NCBI RefSeq assembly: GCF_015668195.1
Contig: NZ_JADPFC010000006.1
Span: 31,687 to 95,686, forward strand
Origin: Romboutsia_C sp015668195
Lineage (GTDB): Bacteria; Bacillota; Clostridia; Peptostreptococcales; Peptostreptococcaceae
Length of the DNA stretch: 64,000 bases
Direction: 5' to 3'
Every line of letters starts with the position of its first letter. Position 1 is the first letter of the stretch. The notes below the pieces were generated by a model, which worked only from the letters and a program-made list of their open reading frames with translations, ran no database searches and was not told where the DNA came from. This document shows positions 9,140 to 17,206 of this stretch, in pieces. The translations under genes and the position numbers were made by a program.

Positions 9140-10006
9140 TTGTTAGTAATTACAAGAAAAAAACGAATTATCTATAATTTTACTATGGTAATGCTTTCAT
9201 TACTGATTGCTAGTATTTTAATTATTCAATTAACTATACATATTAGCTTCAAAACATCATTACTTTTATCAAATGTAGCATACTTTATATGGATAGTTTT
9301 TGTTATAGATTATGTAACTAGATTTATTATTAGTAATAATAAAAAGTTTTTTATAAAAAATAACGTGATAGATTTAGTATCAATAATACCTTTTCATACG
9401 ATATATGTATATATATCAAACTTAAGTAATTTCCATATTGGAAAATATGTAATCTTATTAAAATTAGTTATGGCTCTAAGAATATTAGCCATAATAAAAA
9501 GAAGTAATAGTAATTTTTATCGTTTAATAAGAACTAATAACTTTAGTTATACTCTTTTTATAGCTGTTATAATAATACTCCTAAGCTCTATTTCTATGAG
9601 CTATTTGGAACATTGGGATATTGGAGATTCTCTTTGGTGGAGTATAGTTACTGTTACAACAGTAGGATATGGATATATATGTCCTAAAACTTTTTCCGGT
9701 AGAATAGTAGCATCGATTCTTATGATATTTGGTATAGGATTTATAGGTTCACTTACTTCTACGCTATCTACATATTTTATAAAAAAGGAAAATATAAGAC
9801 ATCACCATAAAAAACATAAAAAACATCATTCTCTACTTCAAGATAGCCTAAAAGATGTAGTTATTGGTGCTAGATTTAGTAAAGATGAATATAAAGATAT
9901 GGTTATACTAGATATAGTAAATAGATTGGAAAACTTCGATGATTTAAGCGAAGATGATATAAATACTATGTGTAATGTACTTTCTTCTTTAAAGAAAAAA
10001 AGCTAG
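9140..10006 (+). CDS. Voltage-gated-like potassium channel subunit with an atypical filter
   Basis: 288 aa with a 6-TM channel layout: hydrophobic segments at about 12-35, 42-63, 75-95, 103-120 and 136-155, then the pore helix, filter and last helix to about 213. The filter reads TTVGYGYICP (173-182) where most K+ channels have TTVGYGDxxP; the usual Asp is Tyr. A His/Lys-rich stretch (HHHKKHKKHH) follows the last helix, then an acidic cytoplasmic tail. Few arginines lie in the fourth segment, so voltage sensing is doubtful. Translation starts at TTG after a GGGGG site. It is monocistronic, and its stop lies inside the terminator stem. Confidence 0.85.
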   Translation: MLVITRKKRIIYNFTMVMLSLLIASILIIQLTIHISFKTSLLLSNVAYFIWIVFVIDYVTRFIISNNKKFFIKNNVIDLVSIIPFHTIYVYISNLSNFHIGKYVILLKLVMALRILAIIKRSNSNFYRLIRTNNFSYTLFIAVIIILLSSISMSYLEHWDIGDSLWWSIVTVTTVGYGYICPKTFSGRIVASILMIFGIGFIGSLTSTLSTYFIKKENIRHHHKKHKKHHSLLQDSLKDVVIGARFSKDEYKDMVILDIVNRLENFDDLSEDDINTMCNVLSSLKKKS

Positions 10007-10030
10007 AGCATAATTTTGCTCTAGCTTTTG
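10000..10030. terminator. Bidirectional terminator between the K+ channel and lipoprotein genes
   Basis: An 11-bp stem (AAGCTAGAGCA paired with TGCTCTAGCTT) with A and T runs on both sides. It serves the convergent genes ending at 10006 and 10033. Confidence 0.85.
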
Positions 10031-10032
10031 AT

Positions 10033-11055
10033 TTATCCTTGAGTTTTCTCATATTCTGCTGTAGTTGTAGGTACTTTTATTTCTCCATTTTTAACTTTTT
10101 CTTTCATTTCGTTAACATAGTTTAATACATCTTGTGGGATTAATCCATCTTTTTTCTCTACTATACCAACTCCACCTTGCTTAAGTCCGTATACTTTTTC
10201 TTCTCCACCTTTTAACTTACCTTCTACTAATTCTTTAACTGTATCATATACACCTACATTAACTTTCTTTAATGCTGATGTTAATACATTTTTTGGTGCT
10301 AAATTACTTTGATCTCTATCTACTCCTATAGCATACTTATCTTTCTCTTTAGCTGCTTCTATAGCACCTAATCCAGTAGCTCCTGCTGCTGATAATATTA
10401 TATCTGTGTTATTTCCGTACATTTGATTTGCTATTGATTTACCTTTAGCCGCATCTCCAAATGTACCTGCATATTGTACACTTATATTTGCGTTTGGATT
10501 TGCAGTTTTTACTCCGTACTTAAATCCATTTTCAAATCTTGATATTATTGGATTTTCCATACCACCTAAGAATCCTACATTATTAGTTTTAGTCATCTTA
10601 CCTGCTACAAGACCTGCTAAGAATGTTGCTTCATTTTCTTTAAATAGTATTGGTGTTACATTTTTTGGAATATCTTCATAAGTTTCATCAATTATTGCAA
10701 ATTGTTGATCTGGATAGCTTTCAGCTTCTTTCTTAATATCATCCTTCATAGTGTTTCCTACACCTATAACTAAGTCTACACCTTCATCTATAACACTTTC
10801 TATGTTTTGTATGTATTCTGATGCTTGTTTAGATTCTATAACTTTTACTTTTATACCTAATTCCTTTTCAGCTTGTTTAAGACCTTCATATGCTGATTGG
10901 TTGAATGATTCGTCATTTATTCCTCCAACATCTGCCACCATACCTACTTTTATAGTTTCTTTTTCACCTTTAGCAGAATCTGAACCACATCCAACTAAAC
11001 TTAATGATGCTACTATTATAGCTGTACTTAATGCTGTTATTTTTTTAAATTTCAT
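10033..11055 (-). CDS. BMP-family nucleoside-binding lipoprotein
   Basis: 340 aa substrate-binding lipoprotein of the BMP/PnrA family, which usually feeds nucleosides to an ABC importer. The N-terminus has a lipoprotein signal peptide with lipobox LVGC (Cys near residue 23) followed by a Ser/Lys linker. The body carries VGMVADVGGINDESFNQSAY and GFLGGMENPII motifs typical of the family. An AGGAGG site precedes the ATG. No ATPase or permease genes accompany it; instead it sits between two NCS2 purine permeases. The partner transporter must be elsewhere, or the protein may act as a receptor. Confidence 0.9.
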   Translation of the reverse strand: MKFKKITALSTAIIVASLSLVGCGSDSAKGEKETIKVGMVADVGGINDESFNQSAYEGLKQAEKELGIKVKVIESKQASEYIQNIESVIDEGVDLVIGVGNTMKDDIKKEAESYPDQQFAIIDETYEDIPKNVTPILFKENEATFLAGLVAGKMTKTNNVGFLGGMENPIISRFENGFKYGVKTANPNANISVQYAGTFGDAAKGKSIANQMYGNNTDIILSAAGATGLGAIEAAKEKDKYAIGVDRDQSNLAPKNVLTSALKKVNVGVYDTVKELVEGKLKGGEEKVYGLKQGGVGIVEKKDGLIPQDVLNYVNEMKEKVKNGEIKVPTTTAEYEKTQG

Positions 11056-11134
11056 ATTTTTTCCTCCTGATGTATTTTTTCATATATGTCTATATTGCTT
11101 AGTATATCTAATTTATATTCTTAATTTATTGATT

Positions 11135-12472
11135 TTATAGTAGTGCAAATTTTAATATAAATACTATTGATAATACTATTAAAGATGTTTTTGCTTCACC
11201 TTTTCTTCCTGATAATAATTTTAATACTGTATAAGATACTATCCCAAACATTATTCCGTCTGCAACGCTATATGATAAAGGCATTACTATAAATGTTATA
11301 AAGGCTGGTATTGCATCTGTTAAATCATCAAAGTTTATTCTAATTATAGAACTTGCCATCATAAACCCAACTAGTATAAGTACTGGAGCTGTAGCTTGAG
11401 CTGGTATTGATGTAAATAAAGGTGCGAAGAATAATGATATAAAAAATAGTATTGCTGTAACAATTGCAGTTAATCCAGTTCTACCACCTACAGCTATTCC
11501 AGCACCACTTTCTACTGTAGTGGCAAGTGTAGATGTTCCTAGCACTGAAGATATAGTAGTTGAAACTGATTCAGCTAATAATGCTTTTTTTACTCCTGGC
11601 ATATTTCCATTTTCATCTATTAGATTAGCTCTATCAGCTATACCTAATAAAAATCCTATAGAGTCAAACATATTAACAAATAAAAGAGTTAATACTATTA
11701 CTAACATATCTAAGCTAAAAATATCAGCTTTTCCTACTTCAAATACTTTCATAAATACTGGTTGTATAGATGGTGGTACATCTATAACTCCTTGCGGCAT
11801 TGGTACTATTGCAAATAACATACCTATTGCTGATGTTATTATTATAGATATTAAAAATGCTCCATTTACTTTTCTTATTAATAGTGTTGCAGCAATTATC
11901 AAACCAACTATAGCAAGTATAACTGTCGGAGACTTAACATTTCCAAGGGATATAATAGCTCCACCTTGTCGTATTATTCCTGCATTAACAAATCCTATAA
12001 ACGTTATAAATAAACCTATTCCAGCTGTTATAGCATGTTTTAAAACATCTGGCATACACTCTATGATTTTCTCTCTAATATTAGTTACTGTTAATAAAAC
12101 AAATATGATACCTTCTATAAACATTGCACATAGAGCAAATTGCCAACTATATCCCATACCTAAAACTACTGTATAAGTAAAGAATGCATTTATACCCATA
12201 CTTGGCGCTAATATTATTGGGTAATTAGCAAGTAATCCCATTATTAAGCATCCTATTGCCGATGCTATTGCCGTGGCTGTAAAAACAGCTCCCTTGTCCA
12301 TACCCGCTTGTCCTAGTATTGTAGGATTTACAACTAATATATATGCAATTGTCATAAATGTAGTAATCCCTGCTAATACTTCTGTTTTAACATTTGAATT
12401 ATTTTCGCTAAGCTTAAATATTTTTTCTAAAACATTAACTTTTCCTTGGTTATTCTTTACCGTATTTTTCAT
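11135..12472 (-). CDS. NCS2-family purine permease, second copy
   Basis: 445 aa and clearly paralogous to the protein at 7477-8805 throughout (same TEVLAGITTFMTIAYILVVN start and GRTGLTA motif). It is an AzgA/PbuG-type importer of hypoxanthine, guanine or adenine. Differences cluster in the loops and in APSMGINAFFTY versus APGMGLNAFF, so the two copies may differ in substrate. GGAGG lies 8 bases before the ATG. It is followed by the lipoprotein gene after 79 bases and could share its transcript. Unlike the first copy, I see no CGAA/TTCG pair upstream. Confidence 0.9.
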   Translation of the reverse strand: MKNTVKNNQGKVNVLEKIFKLSENNSNVKTEVLAGITTFMTIAYILVVNPTILGQAGMDKGAVFTATAIASAIGCLIMGLLANYPIILAPSMGINAFFTYTVVLGMGYSWQFALCAMFIEGIIFVLLTVTNIREKIIECMPDVLKHAITAGIGLFITFIGFVNAGIIRQGGAIISLGNVKSPTVILAIVGLIIAATLLIRKVNGAFLISIIITSAIGMLFAIVPMPQGVIDVPPSIQPVFMKVFEVGKADIFSLDMLVIVLTLLFVNMFDSIGFLLGIADRANLIDENGNMPGVKKALLAESVSTTISSVLGTSTLATTVESGAGIAVGGRTGLTAIVTAILFFISLFFAPLFTSIPAQATAPVLILVGFMMASSIIRINFDDLTDAIPAFITFIVMPLSYSVADGIMFGIVSYTVLKLLSGRKGEAKTSLIVLSIVFILKFALL

Positions 12473-12561
12473 TTATACGCCTCCTATAATTAACATTTCA
12501 GAATTTTTTCAATTTTTATATTATATTTTATTTTATAATGTAATATTTTGTCGATGGTTTT

Positions 12562-12597
12562 ATAAAAATAAAAGGCTTATAGCCTTTTATTTTTATA
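12562..12597. terminator. Terminator downstream of guaA
   Basis: A stem AAAAATAAAAGGCT paired with AGCCTTTTATTTTT around a 3-base loop, symmetrical enough to work in both directions. It lies about 36 bases beyond the guaA stop and upstream of the second permease gene. Confidence 0.75.
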
Positions 12598-12632
12598 ATG
12601 TAAAGTGTATATGAAGTAATTATATTATAATC

Positions 12633-14165
12633 TTATTCCCATTCTATAGTTCCTGGAGGCTTAGAAGTTATATCATAAACAACTCTATTTGCTCCATCAA
12701 CTTCATTTACTATTCTATTTGATATTTTCTCTAAAACATCATATGGCATTTTGTACCAGTCAGAAGTCATCCCGTCAGAAGATGTAACAGCTCTTAAACC
12801 TACTAAGTAAGCATAAGTTCTTTCATCTCCCATAACTCCAACAGTTTTAACATCTGGTAAAGTAGCGAATGCTTGCCATATTTCTTTATATAATCCAGCT
12901 TTTTTTAATTCATCCATGTATATAGCATCAGCTTCTCTTAAGATATCGCATCTTTCTTTAGTAACTTCTCCTATAACTCTTATACCAAGACCTGGTCCTG
13001 GGAATGGATGTCTGAATATTAAAGCTTCATCTATTCCAAGTTCTAAACCTATTTTTCTAACTTCATCTTTAAATAATTCTCTTAATGGTTCTACTATTTG
13101 GAATTCTATATCTTCAGGTATTCCACCTACATTGTGGTGAGATTTTATAGTAGCAGCTTCTCCATGTCCACTTTCTACTACGTCTGGATATATAGTTCCT
13201 TGAACTAAGAAGTCCATTTTTCCTAACTTTGAAGATTCTTCTTCAAATACTCTTATGAATTCTTCACCTATTATTTTTCTCTTAGCTTCTGGTTCAGTTA
13301 TTCCTTTTAATTTTCCTAAGAATCTATCTTCACAGTTAACTCTTATTAGATTCATATCAAACTTATCTCTGAATATTCTTTCTACATCATCGCCTTCATT
13401 TTTTCTAAGTAAACCATGATCAACGAATACACAAGTTAAGTTATCTCCTATAGCTCTATGAACAAGTACTGCAGCAACTGATGAGTCAACTCCACCGCTT
13501 AATGCACATAAAACTTTTTTATCTCCGATTGTTTCTTTTAATTCTTTTATTTTATCTGCTATGAAAGAATCTGTTGTCCAATCTCCACTTACCTTACATA
13601 CATTGTATAAGAAGTTTTTAAGAACTATATCTCCTTCTAAACAATGTTCAACTTCTGGATGGAATTGTACTCCATATAAGTTCAGTTCAGCATTTTCCAT
13701 AGCTGCTACTGGACAATCAGCAGTGTAAGCTATTGATTTGAAACCTTCTGGTAAAACATCTATTAAGTCTGTATGACTCATCCATACTGTACTTGTAGTT
13801 ATACCTTCAAATATAGCTGATTTTTCATAAGTTATTGATGTTTTTCCATACTCTTTTTCACTAGTATTTCCTTTTCTTACATTACCACCTAATATGTGAG
13901 CCATTACTTGTATACCGTAACAGATTCCAAGTATTGGTACACCTATTTCAAATATTTCCTTAGCTATCTTAGGAGAATCTTCTAAATATGCACTATTAGG
14001 TCCTCCTGTAAATATTATACCCTTTGGATTTTTTTCTTTTATTTTCTCTATAGGAGTCGTATATGGTATTATTTCACAATATACGTTATTTTCTCTTACT
14101 CTTCTTGCTATTAATTGATTGTATTGACCTCCGAAGTCAACAACAAGTACTAATTCATGCTTCAT
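12633..14165 (-). CDS. guaA: GMP synthase (glutamine-hydrolysing)
   Basis: Converts XMP to GMP using glutamine and ATP. The 510 aa protein contains a class I glutamine amidotransferase domain (catalytic Cys82 in GICYGIQ, His in QFHPEVEH), an ATP-pyrophosphatase domain with the PP-loop ALSGGVDSSV near residue 222, and the C-terminal dimerisation domain ending SKPPGTIEWE. A GGGGAG site precedes the ATG. The gene begins 2 bases after the guaB stop, so guaB-guaA form one operon for GMP synthesis from IMP. Confidence 0.98.
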   Translation of the reverse strand: MKHELVLVVDFGGQYNQLIARRVRENNVYCEIIPYTTPIEKIKEKNPKGIIFTGGPNSAYLEDSPKIAKEIFEIGVPILGICYGIQVMAHILGGNVRKGNTSEKEYGKTSITYEKSAIFEGITTSTVWMSHTDLIDVLPEGFKSIAYTADCPVAAMENAELNLYGVQFHPEVEHCLEGDIVLKNFLYNVCKVSGDWTTDSFIADKIKELKETIGDKKVLCALSGGVDSSVAAVLVHRAIGDNLTCVFVDHGLLRKNEGDDVERIFRDKFDMNLIRVNCEDRFLGKLKGITEPEAKRKIIGEEFIRVFEEESSKLGKMDFLVQGTIYPDVVESGHGEAATIKSHHNVGGIPEDIEFQIVEPLRELFKDEVRKIGLELGIDEALIFRHPFPGPGLGIRVIGEVTKERCDILREADAIYMDELKKAGLYKEIWQAFATLPDVKTVGVMGDERTYAYLVGLRAVTSSDGMTSDWYKMPYDVLEKISNRIVNEVDGANRVVYDITSKPPGTIEWE

Positions 14166-14166
14166 A

Positions 14167-15630
14167 TTATATCTCCCCTTGCATACTATAGTTTGGCGCT
14201 TCTTTGCTTATTGTTATATCGTGTGGATGACTTTCTTTTAAAGATGCTGCTGTTATCTTAACAAATTGAGCATTATCTGTTAAATCTTTTAATGTAGGTG
14301 CTCCACAGTATCCCATACCTGCTCTTATTCCACCTATCATTTGGAATATTATATCTTCTGCTTTTCCTTTGTAAGGAACCATTCCTTCAACACCTTCTGG
14401 AACTAATTTCTTAGCATCATTTTGGAAATATCTATCCTTTGATCCTCTTTCCATTGCCCCTATAGATCCCATTCCTCTATAAGTTTTGTATGATCTACCT
14501 CTATAAAGAACTGTTTCTCCTGGACTTTCTTCAGTTCCAGCAAACATTGATCCCATCATACATACTGCTGCTCCACCTGCTAATGCTTTAACTATATCTC
14601 CTGAGAATTTAATTCCTCCATCTGCTATTACAGGCACTCCATATTTTTTACCAACTTCTGCACAATCTATTACAGCTGTTAATTGTGGTACCCCTATACC
14701 TGCTACTACTCTTGTAGTACATATTGATCCTGGTCCTATACCAACCTTTATACAGTCTGCTCCAGCTTTTATTAAATCTTCTGTTGCTTCTGGTGTTGCT
14801 ACATTTCCTGCTATAACTTGAAGCTGTGGATGAGCATTTTTTACTTTTTTAACTGCATCCATAACCCCTTTTGAATGTCCATGTGCACTATCTAATACTA
14901 TAACGTCTACATTAGCCTTAACTAATGCATCTACTCTATCTAATAAATCTGCACTTATTCCGACAGCTGCACCACATAAAAGTCTTCCATGAGCATCCTT
15001 AGCAGAGTTTGGGTATTGTATTTTCTTTTCTATATCTTTTATAGTTATTAATCCTTTTAAACGACCTTCTTCGTCTACTATAGGTAATTTTTCTATTTTA
15101 TGCTTTTTAAGTATTTGTTGGGCTTCAACTAAGTCTATTCCTTCCTTAGCTGTTACTAAGTTTTCTTTAGTCATAGCCTCTTCTATACTCTTAGTCATAT
15201 CATCTTCAAATTTTATATCTCTGTTAGTTATTATTCCTATTAGCTTATTATTTTCATCTACTATAGGTACCCCAGATATCTTATATCTAGCCATTATATC
15301 ATCTGCATCTTGTATACAATGGTCTTTTGATAAGTAGAAAGGATCTACTATTACACCACTTTCACTTCTCTTTACTTTATCAACCTCTAATGCTTGTTCT
15401 TCTATTGACATATTTTTGTGTATTATTCCTATTCCACCTTGTCTAGCCATAGATATAGCCATTTTAGATTCAGTAACAGTATCCATTCCTGCACTCATTA
15501 AAGGAATATTTAATTTTATTTCTTTAGTTAAATAAGTCTCTAATTTAACATCTTTAGGTAATACCTCAGATTTTTGAGGAACTAATAAAACATCATCAAA
15601 AGTTAAGCCTTCTTTTAGTATAGTTGCCAT
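14167..15630 (-). CDS. guaB: IMP dehydrogenase
   Basis: Oxidises IMP to XMP with NAD+, the rate-limiting step to GMP. From the ATG at 15630 the product is 487 aa, beginning MATILKEGLTFDDVLLVP. The barrel is interrupted by two CBS domains (about residues 95-210). The active-site loop GPGSICTTRVVAG holds the catalytic Cys near residue 305, followed by RGMGSIGAM. The start is set by GGGAGGAG upstream; a further 16 in-frame codons upstream lack such a site. Its leader holds a guanine riboswitch with terminator and a likely second promoter flanked by PurBox-like repeats. Confidence 0.97.
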   Translation of the reverse strand: MATILKEGLTFDDVLLVPQKSEVLPKDVKLETYLTKEIKLNIPLMSAGMDTVTESKMAISMARQGGIGIIHKNMSIEEQALEVDKVKRSESGVIVDPFYLSKDHCIQDADDIMARYKISGVPIVDENNKLIGIITNRDIKFEDDMTKSIEEAMTKENLVTAKEGIDLVEAQQILKKHKIEKLPIVDEEGRLKGLITIKDIEKKIQYPNSAKDAHGRLLCGAAVGISADLLDRVDALVKANVDVIVLDSAHGHSKGVMDAVKKVKNAHPQLQVIAGNVATPEATEDLIKAGADCIKVGIGPGSICTTRVVAGIGVPQLTAVIDCAEVGKKYGVPVIADGGIKFSGDIVKALAGGAAVCMMGSMFAGTEESPGETVLYRGRSYKTYRGMGSIGAMERGSKDRYFQNDAKKLVPEGVEGMVPYKGKAEDIIFQMIGGIRAGMGYCGAPTLKDLTDNAQFVKITAASLKESHPHDITISKEAPNYSMQGEI

Positions 15631-15656
15631 GGTAGTTCTCCTCCCTTTATTTTTTA

Positions 15657-15697
15657 TATATACGAATTTTATTTCCATTATTTCAATTATTTATTCG
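15657..15697 (-). promoter_or_regulatory. Candidate second guaB promoter flanked by PurBox-like repeats
   Basis: Between the riboswitch terminator and guaB, TTGAAA (15681-15686) and TATATA (15657-15662) are 18 bases apart, a plausible leftward promoter. CGAA at 15663-15666 and TTCG at 15694-15697 form an inverted pair 27 bases apart around it. This would let PurR-type repression act on a promoter that bypasses the riboswitch. The assignment is inferred from spacing alone. Confidence 0.4.
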
Positions 15698-15713
15698 TGT
15701 TATAAATGTATAC

Positions 15714-15771
15714 AAAAAAACCTGTATAATAACTTCGTCTTATTCTCATAAAAGTGAAATTACTATACAGG
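15714..15771 (-). terminator. Intrinsic terminator of the guanine riboswitch upstream of guaB
   Basis: Reading leftward, a 12-bp stem CCTGTATAGTAA with TTATTATACAGG (one G-U pair) encloses a loop of about 27 nt and is followed by seven Ts. The 5' arm and loop contain TAATTTCAC, which can instead pair perfectly with GTGAAATTA at the 3' edge of the aptamer P1 stem. This gives a standard ligand-off antiterminator, so guanine binding should cause termination. Confidence 0.88.
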
Positions 15772-15857
15772 CTTCCAAAATATCTATTCTAGCCAACCTA
15801 TAAGGATTTTAATCAGCCTACAAGTTTACTTTATACGATATTCTGTGATAATAATTT

Positions 15858-15928
15858 CACTCATAGTCAAGATATTTACGGTATCTCGGTAGAAACTCTC
15901 AGACCATATTTCTGAGTATATACGAGTG
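15858..15928 (-). ncRNA. Guanine (purine) riboswitch aptamer
   Basis: The 71-nt leftward RNA matches the xpt-class purine aptamer. P1 is CACTC/GAGTG. P2 is CTCAG/CTGAG with the ATATGG loop. The J2/3 core is GTTTCTACC, P3 is capped by CCGTAAAT, and J3/1 reads GACTATG. The C in GACTATG is the specificity base, so the ligand should be guanine or hypoxanthine; adenine riboswitches have T there. A good promoter (TTGACA 15996-16001, TAAATT 15973-15978, 17-base gap) lies upstream, overlapping the end of larC. It controls guaB-guaA through the terminator at 15714-15771. Confidence 0.95.
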
Positions 15929-15972
15929 ATGGTATGTATTCATTTATAAATAATTTCTTTAGGTTAAATCCT

Positions 15973-16001
15973 AATTTATCAAAATTTATTATTTATGTCA
16001 A
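15973..16001 (-). promoter_or_regulatory. Promoter for the guanine riboswitch / guaB leader
   Basis: TTGACA at 15996-16001 and TAAATT at 15973-15978 are separated by 17 bases, reading leftward. The -35 lies inside the last codons of larC. Initiation near 15966 would leave about 37 nt before the aptamer. Confidence 0.6.
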
Positions 16002-16451
16002 TATCTTTATATTAAATTCTTTATATATAATATTGTTTATTTCTAGAAGAATTTTTGTAAACGATATCCCATGATTATCTGCTATTTTTATGCAGTCTTC
16101 GTACTCAGGTGTTACTTTTATTAAATTCCCTTTGTAGTACCCAAGCTTTACAGATACTTTTCCATAAATAGTTTTAATTTTGCGAAATTCTCTTTTTAAT
16201 ATCACTCTATCATACTTAGAATATCTCACTCCAAAAGTAGATGTTTCTTTTAGTAAATGTTCGGTTATTTTTTCTAAATCATCTTCTTTGCATATAACCG
16301 ATAATTTTACTGCTGGTCTATTCTTTTTCATATATATACTCTCAGTATATATATCTAGAGCTCCTTCTTGTAATATTTTATTGTATAGGTGCGAATATAT
16401 CTCTGATGACATGTCGTCAATATTAGTAGTTATTTCATATACTATTTCCTG
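15993..16451 (-). CDS. larC: Nickel-pincer cofactor synthase LarC, C-terminal part (after -1 frameshift)
   Basis: This frame encodes the C-terminal part of LarC. Joined in the -1 frame at 16451 it reads QEIVYEITTNIDDMSSEIY, the conserved LarC region TNIDDMSPE, so it is a real extension of the upstream frame. The ATG at 16412 could start a separate 139 aa product but has no convincing ribosome binding site. The fused protein would be about 394 aa, the expected size. In Lactobacillus plantarum LarC is likewise made from larC1 and larC2 by programmed frameshifting. The 3' end overlaps the guaB leader promoter. Confidence 0.85.
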   Translation of the reverse strand, partial: QEIVYEITTNIDDMSSEIYSHLYNKILQEGALDIYTESIYMKKNRPAVKLSVICKEDDLEKITEHLLKETSTFGVRYSKYDRVILKREFRKIKTIYGKVSVKLGYYKGNLIKVTPEYEDCIKIADNHGISFTKILLEINNIIYKEFNIKILT

Positions 16452-16465
16452 TTTTTTTTTATACC
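16441..16465 (-). promoter_or_regulatory. Programmed -1 ribosomal frameshift site in larC
   Basis: In the zero frame the mRNA reads GGT ATA AAA AAA AAC AGG AAA TAG. A AAA AAC is the classical tandem-slippage heptamer. Slipping back one base puts CAG GAA ATA GTA in frame and continues into TNIDDMS of LarC without another stop. A stimulatory stem-loop or pseudoknot downstream is not obvious by eye. Confidence 0.8.
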
Positions 16466-17176
16466 TAGAATACTTCTTAGCATATTTGGTACTTCAAACT
16501 TCTTATATCCTATTCCATACCCTACTTTATCCACTTCAAACTCTATATCATCTACAAACTCATTACATAATGCCTTTATTATACCTGCTCCTGTTGGAGT
16601 TGTGCATTCACCCTTCACATTATTTAACTTAACTGGTACACCTTTTAATATTTCTAATGTTGCTGGTGCTGGTACTGGCATAAGTCCATGGTCACATTTT
16701 ACAAATCCTGACCCAAGAGGAACAGTACTTGCATATATATTATCTATGCAAAGTAAATCTATTAAAATACATGAGCCTACTATATCAACTATAGAATCTA
16801 TTGCTCCCACTTCATGAAAATGTATTTTATCTATAGTCGTTCCATGTACTTTAGCCTCTGCTTCACCTATTACAAGAAATACGTTCTTAGCCATTTCTTT
16901 TACATTATCGCTTAAGTAACTAGAATCTATGATTTCAAATATATCTACTAAATGCCTATGTGAATTATTTTCTTTAGTTATCACATCTACATTTGTTCCA
17001 AGTATTCCACTTTCATTTTTAGGTGTAATCTTAACCTCAAATTCTTCTTTTATATTTAGCTTATTAATTTCTTCTAAGAATATTTCTTTAGGCACCCCTA
17101 AATCTAACAAACTTGATATGGTCATATCTCCAGAAATACCATTAACCAAGTCTAAATAAAGTATTCTTTCTTCCAT
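16442..17176 (-). CDS. larC: Nickel-pincer cofactor synthase LarC, N-terminal part (larC1)
   Basis: LarC inserts nickel, in a CTP-dependent reaction, into the pyridinium dithiocarboxylate made by LarB and LarE, completing the cofactor of lactate racemase and related enzymes. This 244 aa frame has the family's ILYLDLVNGISGDMTISSLL start, IHFHEVGAIDSIVDIVG and ECTTPTGAGIIK. It ends at a TAG just after an A9C run that forms the slippery heptamer A AAA AAC. The rest is in the -1 frame (15993-16451). larB lies 30 bases upstream; larA and larE are not in the window. Confidence 0.9.
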   Translation of the reverse strand: MEERILYLDLVNGISGDMTISSLLDLGVPKEIFLEEINKLNIKEEFEVKITPKNESGILGTNVDVITKENNSHRHLVDIFEIIDSSYLSDNVKEMAKNVFLVIGEAEAKVHGTTIDKIHFHEVGAIDSIVDIVGSCILIDLLCIDNIYASTVPLGSGFVKCDHGLMPVPAPATLEILKGVPVKLNNVKGECTTPTGAGIIKALCNEFVDDIEFEVDKVGYGIGYKKFEVPNMLRSILGIKKNRK

Positions 17177-17206
17177 AATACAACTCCTTGACGTTAATTG
17201 ATGTTT

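Noticed and set aside
11520..12176. 218-codon frame opposite the second permease
   Set aside because: It is an antisense shadow of a clear NCS2 gene, with no ribosome binding site or family features.
15993..17176. larC as a pseudogene
   Set aside because: The break coincides with a perfect slippery heptamer, both halves are intact and conserved, and LarC frameshifting is established in another Firmicute.
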